NCBI GenBank assembly: GCA_025506515.1
Contig: CM046454.1
Coordinates: forward strand, 29,027,539-29,091,538
Direction: 5' to 3'
Source: Flaveria trinervia
Lineage: Eukaryota > Streptophyta > Magnoliopsida > Asterales > Asteraceae
Length of the DNA: 64,000 nucleotides
The translations under genes were made by a program, and so were the position numbers. Numbering within the stretch: the stretch's first letter is position 1; the number at the start of each line of letters is the position of its first letter. This document shows, piece after piece, positions 34,960-45,305 of this stretch. Under the pieces are notes generated by a model. It worked only from the letters and a program-made list of their open reading frames with translations, was not told the DNA's origin and did no database searches.

Positions 34960-35470
34960 TGATTTTTGGTCATCCGTATTTGTTGACTGTAGCAAATGCG
35001 GAAGACAAACTTTTGACATTGACAGTCCGCATTTTACTACTTTTGGTCATCCGCATTTGTGACTGTAGCAAATGCGGAAGTTAAACTTGAAATTTTTGGC
35101 AGTCCGCATTTGTGTTGTAGTAAATGCGGAAGAACAACATTGTATCAGCATTGTAACAAATGCGGTTGAGTTGCTTGTTTTATCATATCCGTATTTGTAC
35201 ACAGTAGCAAATGCGAAGAACAAAGTCAATCAACATTTGTGCAACTACATCAAATGCGGTTGACAAGTCAACACAACACTGTAGCAAATGCGATACAGAC
35301 CTGTTCATACGCATTTGTTAACTGTATCAAATGCTTTAGAGTAAATTTCACGTTCACTTCACACACTAATGCGGTAGAGTAAAATCATTATCCGCATTAG
35401 TTGCACTTCAAAAAATGTTGTTACCCGCATTAGTTACATGCATGGGTTACCTTCACCCGCATTAACTAAT
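34960..35470 (-). repeat. CCGCATTTGT/CAAATGCGG inverted-repeat array in spacer of C
   Basis: About ten units pair CCGCATTTGT with a nearby CAAATGCGGA around a GACTGTAG-like centre (for example near 34974, 35027, 35050, 35104, 35187). It is the same motif family as the C LTR array at 14040-14410 but with different spacers, so it is not simply a copied LTR fragment. Confidence 0.85.
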
Positions 35471-35824
35471 GCACTTACCTGCATTAGCTTTTGAACTTAA
35501 TAAAAAGTTAATGTGATTGAATTGATTATTCATCTTATTAAGAGGTGTCCTTGATTGTTTTTTCTTATGAAGTTGGCTGTTGAAGTTGTTAATTCTTGCT
35601 TGGATTGACTTGTATGTCACAACTAATACAGGTTCCCCAATTTTGACAGATCTTGGGCTTACCATGCTTCTAAGAATCTGCATAAGCTGAGTTATAATGG
35701 TAAAACCTATTGCAACAACACCAACTAAAACTCTTTTTGTTTTGTTTTTCAAAAATAAGTTAATAAACAAAAATTTAGACTTACTCAAACCTTTTAAATT
35801 ACTCCCCCTAAAGTTTATGTCCAC
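35462..35824 (-). CDS. Small hypothetical ORF with one hydrophobic segment in C spacer
   Basis: 120 codons, starting at the ATG at 35824. Residues about 31-50 are hydrophobic (VLVGVVAIGFTIITQLMQIL) with Lys residues before and Arg after. The N-terminus is rich in Lys, Phe and Leu; the C-terminal half is Asn/Gln/Lys-rich. It overlaps a PPT-like purine run at its start. No family recognised, and it may be a chance ORF in AT-rich DNA. Confidence 0.25.
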   Translation of the reverse strand: MDINFRGSNLKGLSKSKFLFINLFLKNKTKRVLVGVVAIGFTIITQLMQILRSMVSPRSVKIGEPVLVVTYKSIQARINNFNSQLHKKKQSRTPLNKMNNQFNHINFLLSSKANAGKCIS

Positions 35825-36169
35825 ATTTGGAGAGAAACTTTAAAGATTTAAAAGTTTTTGAATATTATTTTGATTAATATTAATAATGAAGAGAAAATCT
35901 CTTTGTTGGATCATATCAATCTTACATTACACATGTGCATCCTTCATGATTAAATGGACATGATTATGAACTTGAAGATTGAAGGTATGTTTGTCCTCTT
36001 AAACTCATACCTGGTTGATATTTGATGCAAATGACTTTTATCATGTTTGGGTTGATTTATTATTCATTGTGTACCTCACACACATAAGCATGAAATGATC
36101 AACCCTCCTTATAAATGCATGGTAGAACTTTTTCACAACTTTTCTTACCAGGTTACTTAAGTCATGAAA

Positions 36170-36365
36170 TCTCATTTTCACTGATCCTCATTGGGATTCT
36201 TTTAATTTGATCCTTTTTCATGTTGATCCACATGGGATTCTTTTCACTTCACTTTGGAAGGTGATCCATGATAGGATTCTTTTGTTCATCACTTGGAATG
36301 TATTACTTTGTTGATTCATCCAATTTTTGGATGTGTTCCACATTGGGAATCTTTTGGATCATGAC
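36170..36365. repeat. Diverged tandem repeats, core GGGATTCTTTT
   Basis: Four to five units of about 45-60 bp share GATCC(T/A)CAT(T)GGGATTCTTTT (near 36184, 36226, 36261, 36330). They lie in the spacer of element C between RNase H and the third ORF. Origin and role unknown. Confidence 0.6.
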
Positions 36366-36774
36366 ATCTGCACTATGTGCAAGTTCATCAGGTCTTTGCT
36401 CAACAAAACAAAGATGAAACTGATATGGTGAAAGAGATTCATAAAGTTTCATTACGTGGTGTGTTTAGGCTACTACACACACATGCATTCAGATAAGCCA
36501 ATACAGACCTATACTTTGTGATGAGTGTTTCACAATTGAATATGTCTTTAATTCATCACTGCATGTATCTTTTCTTCCAAGTTAAGCCTACCAACATATC
36601 TGGTAAGTCATTTCAGTCTTTTACATTTTGAAATTAAGCACAGTGAATGATATAACGACTGTAATTATATCATTTCCCAAAGAATTATTTTTTTCATAAA
36701 ACTTAATTTTCTTTGTGGTTTTTCTAATGTCTTAAATTGTTTTTGATGTTTTTCATATGTTTAGTCAAGGTTAA

Positions 36775-38225
36775 TCATGCCAATTGACTGAACCAGAAAT
36801 TCAACCTACTAGGTTCAAATGCCTTGGTAAACAAATCAGCTAATTGATTTTCTGTTGGTACTTCAATCAATTTAATTAAACCTTTTTCAGCACAGTCTCT
36901 CAAAAAATGATATCTAATCTCAATATATTTTGTTTTTGAGTGCTGAACTGGATTATTAGTTATAAAGACAGTAGCTGTGTTGTCAATAGAAATTGGTGTA
37001 TGCAAAAAGTTAAAACCATAATCAAGCATATGGTTTTGAATCCAGAGAACTTGAGAGCAACATGCTGATGCAACAATATACTCAGCTTCTGCTGTGGACA
37101 CAGATACATTTGTCTACTTCTTGCATTGCCAGGATACTAGTCTGGGACCAAGAAATTGACAACCGCCAGAAGTGGATTTTCTGTTGAAGTTGCATCCTCC
37201 ATAATCATTGTCTGTGTAGGCATATAGATTAAATTATCCTTCCTTTGGATACCATAATCCAAGAGCTGATTTGCCTTTTAGATATCTAATATCCTTTTGT
37301 CTGCCTTCATATTTGATTGTTTTGGATCGGCTTGATATCTAGCACACACACAAACACCAAAGATAATATCAGGCCTACTGGCTGTTAGATACATAAGTGA
37401 ACGTATCATTGATCGATAGTGAGTCTGGTCCACTGATTTGCCTTCAGGGTCAGGTCCAATCTTCACTTTAGTATCCACAGGAGTTCTGATAGACTGACAG
37501 TCAGTAAAGTGGAATTTCTTCAACATGGTTTCTACATATTTTGATTGGTTGATGAAGATTCTATCTGCTGTTTGTTGGACTTGCACCCCTAGAAAGAAGG
37601 TGAGTTCCCCCATGCACTCATTTAGAATTTGAATGCATAAGATCTTCAAATTCTTTGAAGAGTTGCTTGTTTGTTGAGCCAAATATAATGTCATCCATGT
37701 AGATCTGGACTAACAGCATGTCTTTCCCTCTTATTCTTCTGAAGAGAGTCTGATCAATCTTTCCTCTTTCATACCCATGTTCAAGAAGAAAGGATGATAG
37801 AGTCTCATACCACTTTCTTGGTGCTTGATGAAGACCATACAGAGCTTTGTCAAGCTTGTAAACTCTGTGAGGAAATCTGGATCTTCAAAGCCAGGTGGTT
37901 GACTCACATAGACTTCTTCAGCAATCTTTCCATACAGGAAGGCACACTTTACATCCATTTGATAAACAGTAAATTTTGTGGATGTAAAATATGCAAGAAA
38001 GATTCTGATTGCTTCTAGTTTAGCAACAGGAGCAAACACTTCGTCGTAGTCGATTCCTTCTTCCTGAGTGTATCCCTGTGCCACCAGTCTTGCTTTATTT
38101 CTGATGACTATCCCTCTATCATCAGGCTTGTTCCTGTACAGCCATCTGGTACCGATAGGGTATTGTCCTTCGGGAAGATCCACCAGCTGCCATACTTCTT
38201 GCTTCTTGAATTGGAGCAATTCTTC
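36775..38225 (-). pseudogene. pol: Reverse transcriptase-RNase H of element C
   Basis: RT is at 38219-37731: a YPIGTRWLYRNK block, ARLVAQGYTQEEGIDYDEVF, VKCAFLYGKIAEEVYVSQPPGF. The catalytic motif is YMDD (about 37700) instead of the YVDD of A/B/P. RNase H is at about 37420-36775 (TASRPDIIF, STSGG, ADLFTKAFEPSRLNFW). Frameshifts occur near 37860, 37720 and 37620, and an in-frame stop near 37115. Divergence from A/B/P places C in another Sirevirus-like family. Confidence 0.91.
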
Positions 38226-39005
38226 CTACATTGCTTCAATCCAACTATTGTCTTGAAGCCCCTCTTTGATGTTTTTGGGTACTGTTTGACATAGAAAGCA
38301 GGAGAACAAACAGATGTTTGCAATACTGGACTTTCTTCTTGTCACCCTCTCATTAAGATCACCAATAATGGTTTCAACTAGATGATTCTTGTGTATTCTT
38401 GTGGTTGGAATGGTGTCACCAGCAATAGTTACATCAAGATTGGAGACATTCAGTTCATTATGGTCAGAGGCACATTCATCTTGTATTGTTATTGAATTAT
38501 GAAGATTGTCAACTTCTGTTTCAGTAACTGCTACATCTTCAGCAGCACTAAGGTTGCTTGCATCATTTGATGTACCTTGAGTTTCTACTGGATGAGAAGC
38601 CTGTTTTTGATTTCTGATCTCATGTGACAAGTCATCTACGTGAGATGGTACCAGGCTGGGACCTTCTTTAGAAGAAACACTAAGGTTTTGTGACAGATGT
38701 CTGATGGGATCAGCTTGAAGAGAAACATCTTCATTCATATGTTCATCAGATGTAGGTGGAATCAATGGATAATTATCTCTTCTTTCTACAATTGCTGAAG
38801 TATCGCCTGAATGTATATTTCCTGCATCAGACAAGTGAAATTGGTCAAATGATTTAGTAAAAATGTCAATATCAAACAACCAATCAGGACCATTTGTAGA
38901 TTTGGGAAACGAATGTTCTTTGAATTGAACATTTGTAGATTCATCGATAATGTTTAATCTAGGATTGAACATTTTATAAGCCTTTGAGACGGAAGAATAA
39001 CCTAC
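38226..39005 (-). pseudogene. pol: Integrase C-terminal region and linker of element C (left of Cassandra)
   Basis: After the Cassandra break the frame resumes with a FVGYSS block, then a STNVQFKEHSFP block, GPDWLFDIDIFTKSF and a long acidic Ser/Asp-rich linker. It ends in RIHKNHLVETIIGDLNERV and a CLFSCFLCQT block before RT. It corresponds to 13515-12681 in B. The open stretch (to 38226) is long, so this part of C is less damaged. Confidence 0.85.
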
Positions 39006-39094
39006 AAAAATGTCACACCCGACCCCTCGCATCAACAATATTGTCCGCTTTGCCCACGAGAAGCTCACGGATTTGCTTTTGGTTGCTCGGGTGA

Positions 39095-39156
39095 AAACTT
39101 CCAGGGAGGTTACCCATCCTTGGATTGCTCCCACCTGAGCACGCTTAACTGTGAAA
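39095..39156 (-). ncRNA. 5S rRNA-like segment in left (3') Cassandra LTR
   Basis: The minus strand reads AGTTAAGCGTGCT, a 12-base gap, AGGATGGGTAACC and CTCCCTGGAAGT. This is the order and spacing of A box, intermediate element and C box of plant 5S rRNA genes. It has small changes in the C box compared with the right copy. Known Cassandra elements use such segments as RNA polymerase III promoters. It is not a functional 5S rRNA gene. Confidence 0.88.
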
Positions 39157-39469
39157 TTATCCTCTTATCCAAAACCAATATGCCCAAAACGCGTTGTTGA
39201 TGTTAAAGGCCAGACATTCCTTATGAACCAGGAATCTCTCCTATCCACGGCCGATGTGGGATATGTGTAGGGTGTCACAAGCACCCTGTATTTGGACTCA
39301 TCATCCTCGATGAGCCCGAGAAGTCACCATCCTTGGTGAGGTGTGTCCCACACCCCGAACGGCATAGGAGTGGCTCTGATACAATTCTGTCACACCCGAC
39401 CCCTCGCATCAACAATATTCTCCGCTTTGCCCACGAGAAGCTCACGGATTTGCTTTTGGTTGCTCAGGT

Positions 39470-39532
39470 GAAAACTTCCCAGGGAGGTCACCCATCCTTG
39501 GATTGCTCCCACCTAAGCACGCTTAACTGTGA
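39470..39532 (-). ncRNA. 5S rRNA-like segment in right (5') Cassandra LTR
   Basis: The minus strand reads AGTTAAGCGTGCTTAGG, then AGGATGGGTGACC and TCCCTGGGAAGT. It is closer to plant 5S rRNA than the left copy. It is the promoter-proximal LTR of the element and would be the one used for Pol III transcription. Confidence 0.88.
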
Positions 39533-39662
39533 AATTCTCCTCTTATCCACAACCAATACGCCCAAAACGCGTTGTTGATGTTAAAGGCCAGGCATTCCTT
39601 ATGAACCAGGAATCTCTCCTATCCACGGCTGATATGGGATATGTGTAGGGTGTCACAAAAAA

Positions 39663-40454
39663 ATCCTTCATCAGACTTAGATGAAAATTTCCTAAATGAT
39701 CACGTGTGTTTAATATTGAGACTAGACAACCAAATGATTTGAGGAATCCAATAAATGGTTTCCTATGAAAGATCAGTTCATAAGGTGTCATGTTACTTTC
39801 TTTAACAATCAGAGTTCGATTTTGCACAAAGGACGATGTATTAACCGCTTCTGCCCAGAAGGTGATTGGCAGTTTAGCATCGGCGAGCATCGTTCTTGCT
39901 GCTTCAATCAACGTTCTATTTCGCCTTTCAGCTACCCTATCTTGTTAAGGAGTTCAGCTGCATCGCATTGATGAGCAATGCCTTTGGTTGCACAAAAGGA
40001 ACTCATATTTTCATTTTTGAACTCTGTACCATCATCACTTCTTATTATTTTGACTTTGAGATCAAGTTATTTTCAATTTTAGTGATAAATTCTTGAATGA
40101 TTTGGGATGCTTCGTTTTTATGAAGTAGGAAGAATACCCATGTGAATCGAGAAAAGTCATCAATGATCACTAAACAATATTGTTTCTTTCCCATACTCAT
40201 TACATGAGTTGGTCCAAAAAGATCCATGTGAAGTAACTTCAATGGAGTACTATTAGTGTTCACCAGCTTGGTTTTGTGAGACGATTTGTGTTGTTTTCCT
40301 TTGAGGCACGCCAACATTGATCAATAAAATTGAATTCTTTTTGAGGAAGACCAATTACATGGTTTCCTTTGACCAACTTGTTCATATTTTTAAAGTTAGT
40401 GTGCCCCAAACGTCTATGCCAAAGCTGTGACTCATCAAATGATGCTTTAGACAA
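39663..40454 (-). pseudogene. pol: Integrase of element C (N-terminal and core)
   Basis: The pre-integrase HHCC region is at 40430-40300 (LWHRRLGHTNFKNMNKL, then a Cys pair and CLKGKQHKSSHK). The core has the first acid in HMDLFGPT (about 40235), the second in RSDDGTEF (about 40035) and the third in VAERRN (about 39915). The residue run before it carries a stop (CAA to TAA, near 39948) and NG is changed. LPITFWAEAVNTSSFVQNRT follows. A one-base indel near 40318 splits the HHCC region. The Cassandra TRIM interrupts it on the left. Confidence 0.88.
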
Positions 40455-40550
40455 AAGACATGTTTCTTCCTTAGGTGATGCAGAACACAGGTTTAAGACA
40501 TATGTATTATTCTTCCTCAGAGTCTTTAAGACAATCCATTCTTCAGGAAT

Positions 40551-40845
40551 CTAAAATCTAGGTTTCAGAATGTAGCAGTGAGTGTCTGTAAAGTGAGTGG
40601 AATATTTTTTGTCGTAGATCTGAGACACGCTTAGCAGATTGAAATTCAGTTGTTCACAGTAATTCACTCTGTCAAAGCTCAGCATCCCATTTGTCACAGA
40701 TCCTTCTCCTGTAATCCTACCACCTTCTGAATCTCCACCGAATGCCACAGTAGTTCCTTGTATGTACTTGAAATCATGAAGGAGGGAACGATCTCTAGTC
40801 ATGTGTTGGGAGCATCCACTGTCTACATAACATAGGCTATTAGAC
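40551..40845 (-). pseudogene. pol: Aspartic protease of element C
   Basis: Catalytic YVDSGCSQHMTRD is present (about 40800-40840), followed by the copia pattern of GGDSEGGRITGEGSVTNG and a NFNLLSVSQIYDKKY block. The D-S-G triad is intact, unlike in A and B. The frame ends at a stop near 40552, before the pre-integrase region. Confidence 0.85.
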
Positions 40846-40875
40846 CTGTGTGGATGAACCTACAAACAAAAAGAA

Positions 40876-41661
40876 CTAATTAGAATAAGGAACCCAAGCC
40901 ATGATGGTCTTGGGTTTCCCGTTCCTATTCATGATAGTCACCTCCTGGTATTTCCCTCTGAATAGTGATTTAGATGGAGGTGTTCTAGGAGACTTTTGAT
41001 AATGAATTGGTCGAGTCATCTCATCAACATCTACTGAGGATTCAGATGAATAATGAAATCGTTGGTCTCTATTTCTTTGTAAAAGTTTAGCCTGAGTTTC
41101 ATTATCAAAAGTTGGTTTTTTCTTAGGAAGGTCAAGTTTGTGTTTCATTGTGAGATGATTTCTTTGACCCTTCCTCAAATCCTTCAAGTTATTTCTGTCA
41201 TTTGTTGATCTAGGTGTCCTAGATTGAGTATTATGAAGATGAGGTCTGACACAATGCATCACAGTAGATGTTTTTGAGATGGGCTTGTGTTGTGGAATTC
41301 TCAAACCCTTCTGATTAAAGTAACAATCAGATGTATTGTGATTGTTCATGTCATAGATTGAAGAATACTTGTTGAAATAGCAATTTTTGGGGGAGTGATT
41401 GTTCATATCACAGATAGAACAATATTAATTGAAGAAGCATTTATCTGTCTTGTGATTGAACATGTCACAAATATCACAATACATTTGTTTGTTTCTTGAA
41501 TCAGATTTTTCCTTGTGTGACTCAACTGATACTTTCTTTTGATGAGTCACTTTCTTTTCTTTAGGTGATGAATCAGAATCAGCCCTTTTAGTAGATTGTT
41601 TTACAATACTACTTTTGTTCAGTTGTCTAGGCTGTTTCTGTTTCTTTAACCTACTTCTCAC
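40876..41661 (-). pseudogene. Gag-protease spacer of element C with tandem extra CCHC units
   Basis: Besides the canonical knuckle at 42850-42900, this Lys/Ser-rich region holds two CX2CX4HX4C units (CDICDMFNHKTDKC near 41430-41475 and CSICDMNNHSPKNC near 41375-41415). A third copy (YDMNNHNTSDC near 41325-41355) has lost its first two Cys. Shared DMNNH and C-[FY]-F-N ends show tandem duplication. They probably bind nucleic acid or zinc. A frameshift lies at 41415. Confidence 0.72.
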
Positions 41662-41720
41662 CTCTTTCTCAAACTGGTCAACATGTTCTTTGTTACAGAT
41701 ATCAAACCCAACTCCCTGCC

Positions 41721-44025
41721 TTAACCTTGATGACTAAGGTCTGATGAAGTTTTATGTGTTGAACTCAGTTTTACAGTTGGTTTCTTTTTCAGTGAAACCT
41801 TTTGTGATTTGTTTGAATTTTGTGGAGATACAATCTCATTATCAGAACTACTCTCAGTATTGGGTTTCACTGTTTTGACATATTTCTTTTTGCCTTGTAA
41901 AATCAATGGTATGAATTTTATAAAAGGTACAATTGCTTTTACAAGGCTTGATGGTTTCATGACACTCACTGTCTTGTCTGAGCACTCTTTGATTTTGATT
42001 GGGTGTCCTAACTTGATTTTATCCTCATTGGTTTCAAAATAAACATTAGGTTTGTTTTGAGGATTTGTCACTTGTTTCACTACTGATTTAGGTTCCATAG
42101 TTTTAGGTTTGATTGATTCAGAGAGTGAGACAGAGTCAGGCATGACAGTGTAATTGTCATTATATGGTGGAGGACATGAATTATACCCAATCCCTGACAT
42201 GTCCTTTGGATCCTTTTGTGAATCCAGCATCTCTTGTAGCTTGACCGAAGACATTTGAAACTTTTCAAGTTTCACTTCAGTCATAGATTGTTGAGCTTTA
42301 GCTTGAGCTAACTTTTTAGTAAGTAGCTCATTTTCAGTTGCAAGATTGTATTTCTCACCATGCAATTTTTCTATGTCAGAAATGAGAGATTTGATTTTGA
42401 TTTCAAAACTTTTTAGTTCTCTCTTCATCATTTCTGACTTCACTTTTTCTTCTTTAGTTTTATCTGCTAGTTTATGGTTGTGTTTTCTATACTCTTGTAA
42501 TTCATTTATGCATTTCTCACTACAAAGGTTAGTTTTTACCTCAGTAGGCATTGAAGATGGTCCATCATTGATGTGAGCCATAAGAGCATGATTCTGGAAT
42601 TGAGGCTTGACTTCCTCAGCATACACACTCCAGTCACATATCCCATCTTGTTTGATCACAAGGGCACTGGCAGAAGGCTGACTGCTTGCATGGGCTTGAT
42701 TAGTTAGCTGTGGTTGATTCTAGTATGTTTGTTGATGATGAGAATGATGGTACTGCTATTGTTGATTGTTTGAGTGATAGCTTCAATTGGGCTGTGATGA
42801 TGATTGACCTAGAGAGTTCCTTGAATGGTTGTTTCTTCTAGGAGAATTGCACTCTCTTGAGAAATGGCCAGTCATGCCACAGTTGAAGCATTTTACCTTG
42901 GATTTGTCATATCCAAGTTTTGTGTTCTCATTCAAGCTTAACTTTCTTCCTTTTCTGAAGAATTTCTTTGCTCTCATGGCAATCATTGCCATTTGCCACT
43001 GTATCTCCTCCACATCATCAGGATCTATTTCTTCTAAATCTTCCTGTATTAGGTGGGCAGAAGTGAGTCTTCCCCCTAGATATGCTTCAAAACTTGCAAC
43101 AAAGGCATTGTAAGTTGCCTTTTGCTCTTCTAATTTTAAGTCTTCTGGAGAGGTTTAAGGAATAGTGGAGACTTTTGGTGCTTGAGCTAAAGTTGAAGGG
43201 TGATTGAATGGTGGAGATGCAATGAACCCAGTATTGTTCATTGATCTCTTGATGAGATGAAGTCATCTTCCTCTGTGATGAAAGCATTTTCAACAGAATG
43301 TGATTCTGAAGGGAATTTGTAGGCTTCAATCACTCTTGGTCCACTCAATTTCTACTTCGTTCATCAAGTTCCAAAGCTTCAATCTTGGCTATCATATTGT
43401 CTAGAGTGGTACTCTCAAGATCAAGAGTATTTTTTAGCATTATGACATTTTGCTTCCAGCTTTCAGGTAGACTGTGAAGCATTTTCTTGTTAAGTTCTTT
43501 AATGTTGTATGAAACACCCATAATTTCCAAGTCATTGACCAAGTGTACAAATCTGTGCAGTTGTTTTGATATGGATTCTCCTTTGGTGTGATGGAAGGTT
43601 TCATACTAATTGACCAGCTTGTCTTTGTTAATTTCATTAACCTCACTGCTTCCTTCACACATAATTTTGAGAGCATCCCAAACAACTTTAGCAGTTCCAT
43701 ACTTTTCCAATCTTTTTAGCACATCCATTTTGAGTGCTTAAGTCAAAATTGAGTATGCTTTGAGGTCAATTTTGATTTTCTTATAGTCATCTTCATCCAT
43801 AGTTAAGTCTTCAATTGGTATTATAGTAGTCTTGTATAGTGTAGCTTGAGCTATTGATAGAGTAACAAGATTGTGTGGACCCTCACATATTGAGATCCAA
43901 AAATCAGGATCTACACCTGTGATATAATTTCTAAACCTTATTCTCCATTGTTTAAACTCAGATTTGTGTTTAAGCATGGGAGGTTTAGGTGTATGACCTA
44001 GTTCAGAGTAACTATTAGAATCCAT
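41721..44025 (-). pseudogene. gag: gag of element C
   Basis: It starts at the ATG at 44025 (MDSNSYSELGHTPKPPML). The capsid-like copia domain follows (FKQWRIRFRNYITGVDPDFW, LNKKMLHSLPESW, a LDNMIAKIEALELDERS block) to about 43345. A zinc knuckle CFNCGMTGHFSREC lies at about 42850-42895. A long coiled coil and Lys-rich tail occupy 42659-41721 (312 codons open). Frames break at about 43738, 43610, 43340 and 43155. The upstream leader is abnormal: LTR U5 and the PBS are missing. Confidence 0.9.
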
Positions 44026-44155
44026 GTTGATTTGTGTAAGTATAGATTTTAAGATTGATTATGTTTGATGAGTCCAACTTGTTCAAGCAGTTCTTTCGAG
44101 GTTCAGAATGAGTTCTGTACTGATTTTCTTTCGAGGTTCAGAATGATTGATTATG

Positions 44156-44681
44156 TACAAGATACCTTTACAAAATGACTAAACTACCCCTGACCTATTA
44201 CATTAGAAACTAGTCTAAGTCTTGATCCGTATCTCTGCTTGTTCATCCGCATTGACAAATGCGGATGAGATAATCTTGATCAGCATTTCCACTTGGTCAT
44301 CTGCATTAGTAAGTTGGTCATACGCATTGGTTAATGCGGATGAACAAATACTTGTGCACATTTGGTTGGTCATCCGCATTTGTCAATGCGGATGAGCAAA
44401 GTCTTGTCCGCATCTTCTTTTGTTCTTCCGCTTTAGTCAATGCGGAAGAGTAACTTGTTCTTCATGATTAGTATTATGTCTTCCGCATTAGTCAATTCGG
44501 AAGAGTAAACACTTGTCCGCATCAGAGTTATGTCCTCCGCATTAACTAATGCGGAAGATAACACTTGTTATTTTCCTTGCAGATCTTCATCCGCATTTCA
44601 TCTTGGACTTGTGGGATTCCAGCCGAGCAATCATCAATTCACCCATTGAGTTGGCATGTATGATCCTTTCAGGGTGCAACA
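44156..44681 (-). repeat. Truncated 5' LTR of element C
   Basis: About 526 bp aligning to 13972-14496 of the other LTR with roughly 3 percent differences (by eye), ending GTGCAACA before the CAAAA duplication. About 230 bp matching 13740-13970, including the TATA box, U5 and adjoining PBS, are absent. They are replaced by about 130 bp containing a 19-bp direct repeat with core CTTTCGAGGTTCAGAATGA (about 44094-44147). Array sites lie at 44225-44600. Confidence 0.9.
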
Positions 44682-44686
44682 CAAAA

Positions 44687-45292
44687 TGTATCAAGGATTT
44701 GGTTCTTAAATTCAATTCCTTTATCACATCTTATGACTTTGACCTTGTGATCAGACTGATTCTCAATCTTTAAGATGAAATTCTTTAGAATCTCAGGGGT
44801 CTCATCCTTAGTTCTAAGGAATAAAACCCAAGTGAATCTTGTAAAGTCATCTGTGATCACTAGACAATATAAGGTCCTTCCTAAACTCATTACACTGGTG
44901 GGGCCAAAGAGATCCATATGTAACAAGTGTAGGGGTGTAGTGATGGAGTTCTTTTCCTTAGGCTTGTGAGATACCTTATGTTGCTTCCCTTTCAGACATG
45001 CAACACAATGGTCATCACTTGTAAACTCTTTCTTTGGCATTCCAGTTACCAAATCATGCTTAGTTAATTTATTCATGTTCTTAAAGTTTACATGGCACAT
45101 TCTTTTATGCCATAGGAAAGACTCATCACTATTGGCTTTAGAGAGAAAGCATGAAACTTCTCCAGAGGGAGAGGTTTCTTGCAAATCCATCTTGTACATG
45201 TTTCCTTTCCTGGGGGCTCTAAGTAGGATATGCTCATGAGGAATGACCACACCAGGCCTAAGAACAATGCACTCATACTTAGTAAAGAGCAT
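44687..45292 (-). pseudogene. pol: Integrase N-terminal half of element B (before element C break)
   Basis: The pre-integrase HHCC region (LWHKRMCHVNFKNMNKL, CVACLKGKQHK) is at 45130-44990. The integrase core has HMDLFGPT (first acid) and RCDKGIEF (second acid, near 44715). Element C interrupts it after a ILDTFC block at 44687. The third acid lies at 13655-13690. The DDE core was therefore intact when C inserted; in the second block the usual Ser and Asn are Cys and Lys. Confidence 0.9.
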
Positions 45293-45305
45293 GTTATGAC
45301 TCTGA

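Larger units (their letters stand above)
34373..36774 (-). other. 2.4-kb spacer between RNase H and third ORF of element C
   Basis: AT-rich and without a long ORF apart from 35462-35824. It holds three structures: an inverted-repeat array (34960-35470), a PPT-like purine run (35800-35812, minus strand TTAGGGGGAGTAA), and diverged repeats of about 50 bp with the core GATCCACATGGGATTCTTTT (36170-36365). The rest shows no recognisable feature. Confidence 0.7.
39011..39657 (-). mobile_element. Cassandra TRIM with 5S rRNA-like LTRs
   Basis: 647-bp miniature LTR element inserted in C's integrase. LTRs of 269 and 270 bp (39011-39279, 39388-39657) begin TGTCACACCC and end GGGTGTCACA. The 108-bp interior has a PBS-like TTGTATCAGAGCC on the minus strand (about 39373-39386). 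Flanks are A-runs (AAAAA 39006-39010 and 39658-39662), consistent with a 5-bp duplication; its removal restores the C reading frame. Each LTR carries a 5S rRNA-like internal promoter, the hallmark of Cassandra. It encodes no protein. Confidence 0.93.
13740..44681 (-). mobile_element. Element C, Sirevirus-like Ty1/copia of a second family, split three times
   Basis: It is inserted into B integrase with a perfect 5-bp duplication CAAAA (13735-13739 and 44682-44686). LTRs are at 13740-14496 and about 44156-44681. Its own sequence, about 14.5 kb, is broken by P (15461-26679), G (28613-33178) and a Cassandra TRIM (39011-39657). Right to left it has gag, extra CCHC units, protease, integrase, RT, RNase H, a 2.4-kb spacer and a long third ORF. 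Its protein and LTR sequences differ clearly from A/B/P, so it is a separate family. The 5' LTR has lost U5 and the PBS. Confidence 0.94.

Noticed and set aside
34960..35470. CRISPR-like or satellite array
   Set aside because: Units are degenerate palindromes with variable spacing in a plant retrotransposon spacer, not identical repeats with unique spacers.
38226..39134. A 302-codon protein starting in the Cassandra LTR
   Set aside because: The first 40 or so codons are Cassandra LTR sequence read through the insertion junction; only the part from 39005 down belongs to element C.
39095..39156. A 5S rRNA gene
   Set aside because: Only the internal promoter half is conserved, and it lies inside LTRs with TG...CA ends and a PBS; it is a Cassandra element.
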